From CALITV01 sp964415795 (GTDB lineage Bacteria; UBP6; UBA1177; JAKLFG01), in assembly GCA_964415795.1 (NCBI GenBank), contig CAYQBN010000001.1, positions 62,001 to 126,000 on the forward strand: a stretch of 64,000 nt of DNA, written 5' to 3'. Shown here in pieces: positions 27,247 through 36,242 of the stretch; within the stretch, counting starts at the first letter, position 1, and each line of letters begins with the position of its first letter. Below the pieces are notes generated by a model that saw only the letters and a program-made list of their open reading frames with translations, made no database searches and was not told the origin of the DNA. The position numbers were made by a program, and so were the translations under genes.

Positions 27247-27339
27247 TGGCGGAGAGGGAGGGATTTGAACCCTCGGTAGGATTTTAGTCCTACACCCGCT
27301 TAGCAGGCGAGTACCTTCGGCCAACTCGGACACCTCTCC
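27247..27339 (-). tRNA. tRNA-Ser(GCT)
   Basis: 93 nt with encoded CCA. Acceptor stem GGAGAGG/CCTCTCC, discriminator G, anticodon loop CTGCTAA (GCT, reads AGC/AGU), and the long class II variable arm expected for serine. Confidence 0.95.
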
Positions 27340-27350
27340 CCGCTATCGAA

Positions 27351-27442
27351 TGGCGGAGGAGGTAGGATTCGAACCCACGGAGAGCCTCGCGACCCTCAAC
27401 GGTTTTCAAGACCGCCTCCTTAAACCACTCGGACACTCCTCC
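27351..27442 (-). tRNA. tRNA-Ser(TGA)
   Basis: 92 nt with encoded CCA. Acceptor stem GGAGGAG/CTCCTCC, discriminator G, anticodon TGA (reads UCA and wobble codons), with a long variable arm. It is the first gene of the Ser-Ser-Arg tRNA transcript. Confidence 0.95.
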
Positions 27443-27473
27443 GTTGTGAAAGATCGAACCTCGAACCGGCTCC

Positions 27474-27503
27474 TTATGTTGATGAAAACGGGCGCGTTGT
27501 CAA
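27474..27503 (-). promoter_or_regulatory. Probable promoter of the tRNA-Ser/Ser/Arg cluster
   Basis: On the minus strand there is a perfect TTGACA (27503-27498) with a weak -10 (ACATAA, 18-bp spacer). The -35 and the ten bases before it are identical to those of the LysM-gene promoter at 43750. Confidence 0.4.
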
Positions 27504-27520
27504 CTTATTTGCCGCTTTCC

Positions 27521-27548
27521 TTGCCTATCTGCTTCTTCTGACTAGGAT
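27521..27548 (+). promoter_or_regulatory. Promoter for the LpoA-like/plsC/lat unit
   Basis: TTGCCT and TAGGAT with a 16-bp spacer, 27 bp before the ATG at 27576. Confidence 0.5.
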
Positions 27549-27575
27549 ATCGCCGATTCAAACGGAGGTCGGCGC

Positions 27576-29600
27576 ATGCGGTTTTTATGCGCGGGTGGGC
27601 TTGGGATCGCAGTGCTCCTTCTGGCAGGGTCGTGCGGCATGATCCAGCGTACCGCTTCCGTCCGGGTCCCCTCGTTCGACGAGGTTCGCGGCGACCTCTC
27701 GGCCTGCGAGATGCGCGAGGTGCCAGCGGTGTGCGAGGAGCGGACCCGTTCGTATCTCAAGACACCGCGCACTCCTGACGAGGAGGCAGAGCTCCGCTAC
27801 TTCCTGCTCCGGTTTCTCGCCAAGCAGACGAAGCATGACCGTGTTCTCGCACTCCTCGAGACACTTCCCGCGAAGGCTCCCTACCTGCGCGAAGCGCGCC
27901 GCCTTGCCGCCGAGTCGGCGTTCGCGATTGGCGACTACGAGAAGGCGCTCGATCTCGCGTTCCTCGTCTATCTTTCGCTTTCCCCCGACGATAAGAAACC
28001 GATGTCGCGCATCGTGCTCTTGTCCTACCTCCACCGCGGCGACACCGAGAAGGCGGCACTCTGGTACTCGAAACTGAACGAGGAGAAGCGGCGCCTTTCC
28101 GAACCCGACCTCACCGTTTTCTTCGGGACCCGTCCCGAGTCAAAACAGCAATTCGAGGAGGCGGTACGCCGGCTCGAGCAACCGGCGGAGACAGAAAAAA
28201 CCGCCGAGGAAACACCGGCTCCAGCTCCGGTCGAAGAGGCGCTCCCCGGCATGGTGCCCGCCGAGACGCAACCGGCGTTCGACGGAACCTACCGTCCCGA
28301 TTGGAACCGCGTGTGCCTGTTCCTTTCGGAAGAGGAGAAATGGCGCAAGGTCAACGAGGTCATCGTTCTCTTTTTCGAATGGTTCTTCAAAGAGCATTCG
28401 AAGAGCGGCATCGAAATAACGACCTTACGCTACCTTACCGCCGACGATCTCCCAGCGCTCTTCTCGACGGCACGCGCCCAAGGCTGTTTCGCCGGCATCG
28501 GCCCGCTCTTTAGCGAGATAGCGGCCGACGAGTTCGCACGGTTGTCGCGTGTGACACCACTTCCACTCTTTGCCTATACCCCGTGGTATGGGAAGGATCC
28601 GGGGCTCCTCTTCAATTTCAAGTATGTGCGAAATCAGGAAGCGGCCGATGTCGTCGCATGGCTCATCGGCAGGGGGAAGAAACGCTTCGCGATCGCCTAC
28701 CCCGACGATCTGCGGGGGCGACGACTCCGTGACCTCTACTGGCAGACCGTCGAGACGGCAGGCGGCGTCGTTTCCGACGCGCTCGCCTTCGGGCCGGGAG
28801 ACAAAGCGCTCCTCGACGATGTGGAGAATCTCCTCTCGTTGCCGGAAGGGTATCATGGCACCCTCTACCGATTCAAAGAGGACAACGCCCAAAAGTATGC
28901 CACGCCATCGCTCATGAAACGGGCGCTTGATCGAATCGCGAAGGTGACGCCGATGCAGGCCGATTTCGAGGCGCTCATCGTCATCGGTTCTCCCGAGCAG
29001 GCGGCGATGCTTCTGCCGGCGTTCCCCTATAAGAATGTCGAGTTCGATTACTATTCGACCTCAGAAAAGAACCGGGTAAAAGAAAATCAGAAAGCGCTTA
29101 AAGATGATTTCAATCTCTCGTGGCCCATCAACACGATCGCGGTGGCGCTTCCTTCGGAGGTGAAGGGGGACGCTGCCTTCGAGAAACGGGTGGATAAGCT
29201 CATAGACGGCGCAGTGGCGGCGGCACAGTGGCAGGATCTCGGCGAAACGAACGAGGCATGGAAGGCATTCACGACGGCGTTCACGGCGAAGTTCCAGCGT
29301 GCGCCCTACGCGGTCGAACAGCCACTCGCCGAGATCGCGGCGTTCCTTGTGGCAACACGGGAAAAGGCAGGAAAAGGAGAGATAGCCCCCTTCGTCGCGG
29401 CGATATCGACCTCTCCGTTTGTTTCGCTCGTTGGGAACCGGCCGGTCCAATTCTCGAGAGAGGGAGTGCTTTCAGGTGCTGGCGAGGTCTTCGTCGGAGT
29501 AAAGACCAAGGGCTTTTTGCCAGCACGCGACCTGTTCAAAGAAGAAAAGAAGGAGGGATCCGAAGCGGCGACCAACAAAACGGAGGAAAAGGCTCCATGA
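27576..29600 (+). CDS. LpoA-like lipoprotein: TPR region plus type I periplasmic-binding fold
   Basis: 674 aa. The signal ends LLAGSCG (Cys20). Residues ~60-195 are helical TPR-like repeats; ~195-250 is a Pro/Glu-rich linker; ~255-640 is a periplasmic-binding-protein type I fold (VCLFLSEEEKWRKVNEVIVLFFEWFF, AYPDDLRGRRLRDLYWQTVE, FEALIVIGSPEQAAMLLPAF). This is the architecture of LpoA/LppC lipoproteins, which activate peptidoglycan synthases from the outer membrane. The tail is Lys/Glu-rich. Its stop overlaps the plsC ATG. An LpoA role is inferred from architecture. Confidence 0.78.
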   Translation: MRFLCAGGLGIAVLLLAGSCGMIQRTASVRVPSFDEVRGDLSACEMREVPAVCEERTRSYLKTPRTPDEEAELRYFLLRFLAKQTKHDRVLALLETLPAKAPYLREARRLAAESAFAIGDYEKALDLAFLVYLSLSPDDKKPMSRIVLLSYLHRGDTEKAALWYSKLNEEKRRLSEPDLTVFFGTRPESKQQFEEAVRRLEQPAETEKTAEETPAPAPVEEALPGMVPAETQPAFDGTYRPDWNRVCLFLSEEEKWRKVNEVIVLFFEWFFKEHSKSGIEITTLRYLTADDLPALFSTARAQGCFAGIGPLFSEIAADEFARLSRVTPLPLFAYTPWYGKDPGLLFNFKYVRNQEAADVVAWLIGRGKKRFAIAYPDDLRGRRLRDLYWQTVETAGGVVSDALAFGPGDKALLDDVENLLSLPEGYHGTLYRFKEDNAQKYATPSLMKRALDRIAKVTPMQADFEALIVIGSPEQAAMLLPAFPYKNVEFDYYSTSEKNRVKENQKALKDDFNLSWPINTIAVALPSEVKGDAAFEKRVDKLIDGAVAAAQWQDLGETNEAWKAFTTAFTAKFQRAPYAVEQPLAEIAAFLVATREKAGKGEIAPFVAAISTSPFVSLVGNRPVQFSREGVLSGAGEVFVGVKTKGFLPARDLFKEEKKEGSEAATNKTEEKAP

Positions 29601-30295
29601 TACGGCTGATCATGGTTGCCTGCCATATTGCGGTGTGGGGAAGCATCGGCCTCGTGCTCTTTCCATTTTACCTCGTAGTGGGAGAAGCGGCCTCATACCA
29701 CTTCTTTCGGGCATTTTCCCGTCTTTTGTTCTCATTGAGCGGCGTCTCCTTCACGGTAAAGGGGATCGAGCAGGTCGTCCCGTCGCGCCGCTATGTGGTC
29801 GTCGCCAACCATCAGAGCTTCTTCGATATCCCCGCCTGCATGGCCGCCCTGCCGATGGATACGAGATTCTTCGCGAAACGGGAACTCGTATGGCTTCCGT
29901 TCATTGGGATCATCATGGTGCTCTACGGCAATGTGATCGTCAACCGTGCCGATGCGCGGGGAGCGGTCGAGGCGCTCGCGCGGGCGAAGAAGTTGCTTGC
30001 ACGCCGCACCCTCGTCATCTTTCCCGAAGGGACCCGGAGCACCGACGGAAAGGTGCACACATTCAAAACGGCAGGGCTCTCGCTCGCAACGGATACCGGC
30101 GCACCGATCCTTCCAATCGCCATCCAAGGTACCGGAAAAGTTCTTCCCAAGGGGAAAGTTATCCCCAGGCCGGGACCGGTGGAGGTTACCATTCTCCCAC
30201 CGGTGGAGGTGGCGCCCGCTACCGACCGCAAGGAGCTTGCGGCGCGGCTCGAACAGGCGATCCGTCAAGTCATCGAAACCGAAAACCACGCATAA
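29597..30295 (+). CDS. plsC: 1-acyl-sn-glycerol-3-phosphate acyltransferase
   Basis: 232 aa. It adds the second fatty acid to lysophosphatidate at the inner membrane. The N-terminus is hydrophobic, then come the catalytic HX4D motif NHQSFFD (~70-76), FFAKRELVWLPFIG, the EGTR motif (FPEGTRSTDG) and the substrate-region motif ILPIAIQGT. The start overlaps the upstream stop (ATGA). An AAGGAGG site for the aminotransferase immediately follows the stop. Confidence 0.92.
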   Translation: MIRLIMVACHIAVWGSIGLVLFPFYLVVGEAASYHFFRAFSRLLFSLSGVSFTVKGIEQVVPSRRYVVVANHQSFFDIPACMAALPMDTRFFAKRELVWLPFIGIIMVLYGNVIVNRADARGAVEALARAKKLLARRTLVIFPEGTRSTDGKVHTFKTAGLSLATDTGAPILPIAIQGTGKVLPKGKVIPRPGPVEVTILPPVEVAPATDRKELAARLEQAIRQVIETENHA

Positions 30296-30305
30296 GGAGG
30301 TTCCT

Positions 30306-31643
30306 ATGTCGTCTCGCAGCAAGATCACCGTGACCCCGCGCACCGTCCATGAGATACTCGGACGATACATTCTTGCGGACGGATATCCGATGGTCGTCGA
30401 TACGGTCAAAAGCCGCGGTTCGTATATGTACGATGCCCGGAGCCGCCGGTATTATCTCGACTTCTTCTCGTTCTTCGCCTCGATGCCGATCGGCTACAAC
30501 CACCCGCGCATGCTCAAGGGTAAGTTCGTGAAAGACCTTTTCTTCGCGGCGGTGCACAAGCCCTCGAACAGCGACTTCTACACCGTCGCGTACGCCGAGT
30601 TCGTGCAGACGATGGCTGAAGTGGCCATGCCGCGCTGGGCGAAGAAGATGTTCTTTATCGACGGCGGCGCGCTCGCGGTCGAGAACGCGCTCAAGACCGC
30701 CTTCGACTGGAAGATCCGCAAGAACTTCGTCAAAGGATCCAAAAAAGAGATCGGTACGAAAGTCATTCACTTTCGGCAGGCATTCCATGGCCGTTCGGGC
30801 TATACGCTCTCGCTCACCAACACCGCCGATCCGCGCAAGACGATGTACTTCCCCAAGTTCGACTGGCCCCGTTTCGACAACCCGAAACTCTCGTTCCCGA
30901 TGACGCCGGCGGTGCTCGCGGAGGTCGCAGAACGTGAAGCGAAGGTGGTGAAGGAAATCGAAGCGCTTTGTAAGCGGGAGGGAGACGACATCGCGGCGCT
31001 CATCATCGAACCGATCCAAGCCGAAGGGGGCGACAACCATTTCCGCGCCGAATTTCTGAAGGAGCTTCGCCGTCTCGCCGACAGATATGATTTTCTCCTT
31101 GTTTTTGACGAGATACAGACCGGGTGCGGCATCACTGGAAAGATGTGGGCACACGAGCATTTCGGCGTGACGCCCGACATCCTCTGTTTTGGAAAGAAGT
31201 TCCAGACTTGTGGCATCATGGTGGGAGACCGGATATTCTCGGTGCCAAAGAATGTCTTCGAAGAAGAATCGCGCATCAACTCGACATGGGGCGGGAACCT
31301 TACCGACATGGTACGCTGCTCCCAGTACCTGAAGATCATCCGCGAGGAAGACCTCGTCGGAAATGCCGCCCGTATGGGAAAAGCGCTTCAGAAGGGACTT
31401 GCCGAACTCGCCAAACGCTACGGAATCGTGACCAATGTACGTGGTCGGGGACTCTTCTGCGCATTCGATTTCGCTAATCACGAGAAACGCAACGAGTTTC
31501 TCAAGCGGTGTCAGGAAAAAGAGCACCTCATCCTCCTGCCATGCGGCGAAAGATCGGTCCGTTTCCGCCCATTCCTCGATGTGGACGAAGAGGCAATCGG
31601 AGATGGATTAGAGCGTATAGCTCGTGTACTTCGTACATTGTAG
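30306..31643 (+). CDS. lat: L-lysine 6-transaminase (lysine epsilon-aminotransferase)
   Basis: 445 aa, class III aminotransferase. It follows the LAT family closely: TVHEILGRYILADGYPMVVD, KPSNSDFYTVAYAEFVQT, FFIDGGALAVENALKTAFDWK, FHGRSGYTLSLTNT, LVFDEIQTGCGITGKMW, then CFGKKFQTCGIM with the PLP lysine at 297/298, and SRINSTWGGNLTDMVR. It moves the epsilon amino group of lysine to 2-oxoglutarate, giving 2-aminoadipate semialdehyde. No partner dehydrogenase is nearby, so its pathway (lysine breakdown or a secondary metabolite) is open. Confidence 0.93.
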   Translation: MSSRSKITVTPRTVHEILGRYILADGYPMVVDTVKSRGSYMYDARSRRYYLDFFSFFASMPIGYNHPRMLKGKFVKDLFFAAVHKPSNSDFYTVAYAEFVQTMAEVAMPRWAKKMFFIDGGALAVENALKTAFDWKIRKNFVKGSKKEIGTKVIHFRQAFHGRSGYTLSLTNTADPRKTMYFPKFDWPRFDNPKLSFPMTPAVLAEVAEREAKVVKEIEALCKREGDDIAALIIEPIQAEGGDNHFRAEFLKELRRLADRYDFLLVFDEIQTGCGITGKMWAHEHFGVTPDILCFGKKFQTCGIMVGDRIFSVPKNVFEEESRINSTWGGNLTDMVRCSQYLKIIREEDLVGNAARMGKALQKGLAELAKRYGIVTNVRGRGLFCAFDFANHEKRNEFLKRCQEKEHLILLPCGERSVRFRPFLDVDEEAIGDGLERIARVLRTL

Positions 31644-31673
31644 TAAAGCAGAGGAAACAAGGGGGGAGAAACC

Positions 31674-33665
31674 ATGAAAGTGGCAGGTATCTTCGGGGGC
31701 ATGTGCCTTCTCATCCTCATCGGGTGTAAAGATTCCCGCCCCGCCGAAACCGAGGCAGACGAAGACGCGCTTCTCACCGATGCCGACGCCGACGCCGGTC
31801 CGACTCCCATCTGTCTTTCGCCGGGTAATGGTCCCTACCCGCTCGTTTTCACCGATGTGACCGAGGAACTGGGATTCGGGGAGAACGACCTTGCCGTTGC
31901 CGGCACCACCGTCTCGACCGCCGACATCAATCGAGATGGCTGGCCTGACCTCTATGTCTCGAAAGGGGAACGACTGCGCGAGGATCGGGCAAACCCGGAG
32001 GGACGCTACCGCCTCTTCCTGAACAATGAGGGAAAGGGATTCTCTGAGGTGACATGGTCCTCGGGGCTCTTCAAGACTCGCGAAGGGACCGAGGGGCGCG
32101 TTTCGTCGTTCGTGATCTGGGGCGATGTCAACAATGACGGATTCGTGGATGCCTTCAACGCCGCCTACTACGACACCGACACCGAAGACACCGGCGATCG
32201 CAGCTCGGTATTCCTCAACAAAGGGGACGGGACATTTACCATCGCGCCGGAACACGAGTTCTTCGCCATCTATCTCGACCCAGTCGCCGGTGCCTCGTTC
32301 CTTGACTACGACCGCGACGGCAATCTCGACATCTATGTCGGACACCACTACGGCAAGTACGGCTATCCTTCGACCGCTGAGCAGGACACGCTTCACCGCG
32401 GCAACGGAAAAGGAAAATTCACCAATGTGACCGATGCCGCGAACTTGACGACGCAGAAGGCGAACGAGGAAACGATAAAAGCGGGAACCAATCACAAACC
32501 GACATGGGGAATCACCGCCTGTGATGTGGATGGTGACGGCTGGACCGATCTCATGAGCACCACCTACGGACGCGGGTTTAACATGTTCTGGCGTAACAAG
32601 GGGGACGGAACCTTTGAAGATCTTTCGCTTTCTTCAAAGTTCGCCGCTGATGACAACCTCGACTACTCCGATGATCAGTGGTATCTTTGCTACTGCGCCA
32701 CTCATCCTGATGCAGGCGATTACTGCGCTGACGCCGCAAGCCCAATGATCTCATGCTCCGGCCTTGAAAACGTGTGGGAACCGGGGGTAAGCGATCATCC
32801 CTCACGCCTCGGCGGGAATAGTTCGGCAACCGTTTGTGCCGACTTTGATAACGACGGTGATATAGATCTCCTCGGCGTGGAACTCGCCCACTGGCACATC
32901 GGGCAAGCATCCGATAAGACTGAAATACTCCGCAACGATGGTTTCCCCGAAAAACCCTTCGTACGGCCCGGACGCGAAGAAACCGGTCTCTATCGCTCCC
33001 ACCCTGCGGCAAATTGGGACGAAGGCGACCTGGGGGCACTTGCCGATGATCTCGACAACGACGGCCGAATAGACCTCTATATCCTCAGTTCCGATTATCC
33101 CGGGACCTACGCACTCCTGTTCCAGCAACAAGAGGATGGTACCTTTTCGGAGGTAGGCAAGGATTCCGGTGCCCGCATCATTCGGGCTCATGGCGGAACG
33201 CTGATAGATTACGACCGCGACGGCGACTACGACCTCATCGTCGGCTCGTCGCTCATGCGCTGGAGCAGCAGTGACAATCCGCCGGCACCGTCCCAGCCGT
33301 GGGTCACGGTGCTCCGCAACGACACCGGACAGAACGCCAATCGTCTCATTCTGTCTCTCGAAGGAACGGGGACTCCCGGCGGCGCGAACCGTATGGCGAT
33401 CGGTGCCCGCGTCACGGTGAAAGCAGGAGGAAAGACCTTTATCAGAGAGGTACAGGGAGGTTACGGGCTCTTCGGCTTCCAGAACGATCCTGTTCTCATC
33501 ATCGGCATCGGGGAACACTGCGTCGTCGAAGAGATCACTGTCCAGTGGCCCAACAAAGAAGGTTCAACTAGTACTTTCAATGACATAGCAGCAAATTACC
33601 GTATCCGCATCCATGAAACGGAAGGACTTTCTTACGGTGAACCGGTAGTCCCCGTTTCCCCTTAA
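31674..33665 (+). CDS. FG-GAP/VCBS-repeat lipoprotein with ASPIC/UnbV C-terminus (CRTAC1-like)
   Basis: 663 aa. The lipobox is LIGC (Cys18), followed by a short acidic tether (ETEADEDALLTDADADAG). The body is a predicted seven-blade beta-propeller of FG-GAP repeats with calcium-type DxDxDG loops: DINRDGWPDLYV, DVNNDGFVDAF, DYDRDGNLDIYVG, DVDGDGWTDLM, DFDNDGDIDLLG, DLDNDGRIDLYI and DYDRDGDYDLIVG. The last ~90 residues (GARVTVKAGGKTFIREVQGGYG, WPNKEGST) are an ASPIC/UnbV domain. Such proteins are surface or secreted and bind partners through the propeller. Confidence 0.88.
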   Translation: MKVAGIFGGMCLLILIGCKDSRPAETEADEDALLTDADADAGPTPICLSPGNGPYPLVFTDVTEELGFGENDLAVAGTTVSTADINRDGWPDLYVSKGERLREDRANPEGRYRLFLNNEGKGFSEVTWSSGLFKTREGTEGRVSSFVIWGDVNNDGFVDAFNAAYYDTDTEDTGDRSSVFLNKGDGTFTIAPEHEFFAIYLDPVAGASFLDYDRDGNLDIYVGHHYGKYGYPSTAEQDTLHRGNGKGKFTNVTDAANLTTQKANEETIKAGTNHKPTWGITACDVDGDGWTDLMSTTYGRGFNMFWRNKGDGTFEDLSLSSKFAADDNLDYSDDQWYLCYCATHPDAGDYCADAASPMISCSGLENVWEPGVSDHPSRLGGNSSATVCADFDNDGDIDLLGVELAHWHIGQASDKTEILRNDGFPEKPFVRPGREETGLYRSHPAANWDEGDLGALADDLDNDGRIDLYILSSDYPGTYALLFQQQEDGTFSEVGKDSGARIIRAHGGTLIDYDRDGDYDLIVGSSLMRWSSSDNPPAPSQPWVTVLRNDTGQNANRLILSLEGTGTPGGANRMAIGARVTVKAGGKTFIREVQGGYGLFGFQNDPVLIIGIGEHCVVEEITVQWPNKEGSTSTFNDIAANYRIRIHETEGLSYGEPVVPVSP

Positions 33666-33828
33666 AGGAAACCAATAAGTCCAAAATACGAGATAACCTT
33701 TTGTTATCATGTGTTAATTTCAAGAACTATTCTCTCTTATACCGTTTCCGAAGGTGTTTTTTTATAGAACAGACCATCCCACAAAAAAGACAACCTTTTG
33801 AAAAATCACGGTTTTTTTCTAAATTTTC

Positions 33829-33856
33829 TTGACTCCTTCCCTTGTTTCCGTTATAT
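33829..33856 (+). promoter_or_regulatory. Promoter for the CarD-like gene
   Basis: TTGACT and TTATAT with a 16-bp spacer, 42 bp before the GTG start at 33899. The 233-bp AT-rich gap upstream also holds a small stem (GATAAC / GTTATC, 33692-33708) after the lipoprotein stop, which may be a weak terminator. Confidence 0.6.
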
Positions 33857-33898
33857 GGGATAGGTGCTCATACGAGTCTCTTGTCAAGGGAGGTTCTC

Positions 33899-34408
33899 GT
33901 GGCTCAGTTCAAGAAAGGCGATTTGGCGGTTTATCCGAATCATGGCGTTGGCAAGATCGTCTCCATCGAGGAGAAGTCTCTTGGCGCCGACACGGTAAAA
34001 TGTTATGTGGTCAACATGATGCACACCGGGTCGAAGGTCTTCGTGCCGGTCGACTCGGCGACCCGCATGGGGCTCCGCAACATTGTCGAACCATCGACAA
34101 CTGCCGAGATCTACTCGAGTCTTCGCGAACGCAATCCGCTCCTTGCCAAGATGAATTGGAACAAGCGCTTCCGTTACTTCCAAGAGAAGATGAAGACCGG
34201 AAAGGCGACCGATGTAGCCATGGTCATTTCCGATCTCCTGTCGCTCAAGAAACGCAAGGGGCTTTCTTACGGGGAAGAAAAACTTCTCCACGATGCCGAA
34301 GAGATGCTCGCCACCGAGCTCTCGATCGCCGAGGCGACCGACAAGGAGAAGGTCCGGGCGAAGATCTACCGCATCGTCGAGTCCTCGCTCAAGCCGGCAG
34401 TTCGCTGA
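33899..34408 (+). CDS. carD: CarD-family transcription regulator
   Basis: 169 aa, cytoplasmic. The N-terminal CarD/TRCF-like Tudor domain reads FKKGDLAVYPNHGVGKIVSIEEKSL, and the C-terminal helical domain contains SLKKRKGLSYGEEKLLHDAEEMLATELSIA. CarD binds the RNA polymerase beta subunit and stabilises open promoter complexes. Translation starts at GTG after AAGGGAGG; an ATG 15 codons upstream would overlap the promoter -10 and has no site. CarD is widespread in Myxococcota, Actinobacteria and several other phyla. Confidence 0.93.
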   Translation: MAQFKKGDLAVYPNHGVGKIVSIEEKSLGADTVKCYVVNMMHTGSKVFVPVDSATRMGLRNIVEPSTTAEIYSSLRERNPLLAKMNWNKRFRYFQEKMKTGKATDVAMVISDLLSLKKRKGLSYGEEKLLHDAEEMLATELSIAEATDKEKVRAKIYRIVESSLKPAVR

Positions 34409-34438
34409 CGCCAACATTTCCTTCACCCTCGATCTCAG

Positions 34439-34466
34439 TTGCTTTTTGTCTGTTTCCCAGTAAAGT
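34439..34466 (+). promoter_or_regulatory. Promoter for proS
   Basis: TTGCTT and TAAAGT with a 16-bp spacer, 40 bp before the proS ATG. Confidence 0.55.
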
Positions 34467-34506
34467 GACGCCTGTTTTTTGACGATCACAGGAAAAGGTT
34501 TCGACC

Positions 34507-36234
34507 ATGAGAGCAAGTCGTCTGTTTGTCCAGACCCTCAAAGAGGTGCCCAAAGAGGCGCAGATTGCAAGCCACATCCTCCTCTACCGCGCTGGCATGA
34601 TCCAGAAACTCGCGAGCGGCATCTACACCTATCTTCCGCTTGCGCTCCGTTCGCTCCGCAAGATCGAGCGCATCATCCGCGAGGAGCTCGACAAGCGCGG
34701 CTGTCAAGAGGTGCTCATGCCGGTCGTTCAGCCGGCAGAACTGTGGCAGGAGAGCGGCCGGTGGAATTACTACGGTCCCGAACTGCTCCGATTCAAGGAT
34801 CGCAAGGGGGGCGACTTCTGTCTCGGGCCGACGCACGAAGAGGTCATCACCGACATGGTGCGCCGCAATCTCCGCTCCTACAAGCAACTTCCGTGGAACC
34901 TCTACCAGATACAGACCAAGTTCCGTGACGAGATACGCCCCCGCTTCGGTCTCATGCGCGGCAGGGAGTTCACGATGAAAGATGGTTACTCATTCGATGT
35001 CGATGAAGAGTCAGCACTTAAGACCTATCAACTCATGTATGAGGCCTATACGGCGATCTTCACCCGTTGCGGGCTCAGGTTCAAGGCGGTTGACGCGGCA
35101 ACCGGCGCCATCGGCGGCGATAAGAGCCACGAGTTCCAAGTGCTCGCCGAATCGGGCGAGGACCTCATCCTCTCTTGCTCGAAGTGCGACTACGCCGCGA
35201 ACGAAGAGAAAGCGCGGACAAAGGTTCCTGAAGTGAAGAACGACCCTGCATGCTTCAAACCGCTCGAAAAGGTCCATACCCCCGACAAAAAGTCGGTGGA
35301 AGAGGTGGCGGCCTTCCTCAACCTGCCGGTAGAACGGTTCATCAAATCGATGATCTACCTCGTGGACGACGAGCCGGTGCTCGTGATGGTGCGCGGCGAC
35401 CGCGAGGTCAACGAAGCGAAGATACAGGCGCACCTTCATGCCAACAAGGTCGAACTCGCCCCCGACGCGCTCGTCGAAGAGGTGACCGGCGCGAAGGTCG
35501 GCTTCGCGGGACCGGTAGGACTCAAGCGGAAGATAAAGATGGTCGCCGACTACGGTGTGATGGGGACGACCAACGGGGTGACCGGCGCCTGTCTCACCGA
35601 TCACCATGTGCTCAACCTCAATGCAGGACGTGACTTCACCCCCGATGTGGTCGGTGACTTCATCAAGACCCGCGCCGGCGAACCGTGTCCCAAGTGCGAT
35701 GGCGTGCTCGAAGCATACCGGGGCATCGAGGTAGGGCAGGTCTTCTTCCTCGGCACCAAATACAGCGAGAAGATGAACTGCTGCTTCATAGACGCCGATG
35801 GGAAAGAGCGACCGGCGATTATGGGTTGTTACGGCATCGGGGTCGGACGCACGATGTCGGCGGCGATCGAGCAAAATCACGACGAATACGGCATCGTCTG
35901 GCCGATGGCGATAGCACCCTACGAAGCAGTCGTCCTGCCGCTCCAGATGAATAAGAAAGAGGTGGTCGAGGCGGGAGAGAAACTCTATGCCGAACTCACG
36001 GCCGCCGGCATCGAGACGATCCTCGACGACCGTGACGAACGGGCGGGATTCAAGTTCAACGACGCCGATCTCATCGGCTACCCGGTGCAGGTGGTCATCG
36101 GCGGCAAATCGCTCGAAAAAGGCATGGTCGAGGTGAAGATACGGCGTACCGGCGAGAAGAAGGAACTACCGATTGCTGAAGTGGTGAAGTTCGTCGAGGA
36201 ATTCAAGAAGGGGGAACTTTCGTCCCCCCGGTAA
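34507..36234 (+). CDS. proS: Proline--tRNA ligase (bacterial type with editing domain)
   Basis: 575 aa, the normal bacterial length. It charges tRNA-Pro. The class II core includes LLYRAGMIQKLASGIYTYLPLALRSLRKIE, the motif 2 region FRDEIRPRFGLMRGREFTMKD and motif 3 GCYGIGVGRTMSAAIEQ. An INS editing domain inserted at ~235-385 (FIKSMIYLVDDEPVLVMVRGDREVNEAKI) removes mischarged alanine. The C-terminal anticodon domain contains DDRDERAGFKFNDADLIGYP. It ends 8 bp from the convergent surface lipoprotein. Confidence 0.98.
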   Translation: MRASRLFVQTLKEVPKEAQIASHILLYRAGMIQKLASGIYTYLPLALRSLRKIERIIREELDKRGCQEVLMPVVQPAELWQESGRWNYYGPELLRFKDRKGGDFCLGPTHEEVITDMVRRNLRSYKQLPWNLYQIQTKFRDEIRPRFGLMRGREFTMKDGYSFDVDEESALKTYQLMYEAYTAIFTRCGLRFKAVDAATGAIGGDKSHEFQVLAESGEDLILSCSKCDYAANEEKARTKVPEVKNDPACFKPLEKVHTPDKKSVEEVAAFLNLPVERFIKSMIYLVDDEPVLVMVRGDREVNEAKIQAHLHANKVELAPDALVEEVTGAKVGFAGPVGLKRKIKMVADYGVMGTTNGVTGACLTDHHVLNLNAGRDFTPDVVGDFIKTRAGEPCPKCDGVLEAYRGIEVGQVFFLGTKYSEKMNCCFIDADGKERPAIMGCYGIGVGRTMSAAIEQNHDEYGIVWPMAIAPYEAVVLPLQMNKKEVVEAGEKLYAELTAAGIETILDDRDERAGFKFNDADLIGYPVQVVIGGKSLEKGMVEVKIRRTGEKKELPIAEVVKFVEEFKKGELSSPR

Positions 36235-36242
36235 GGATCCGA

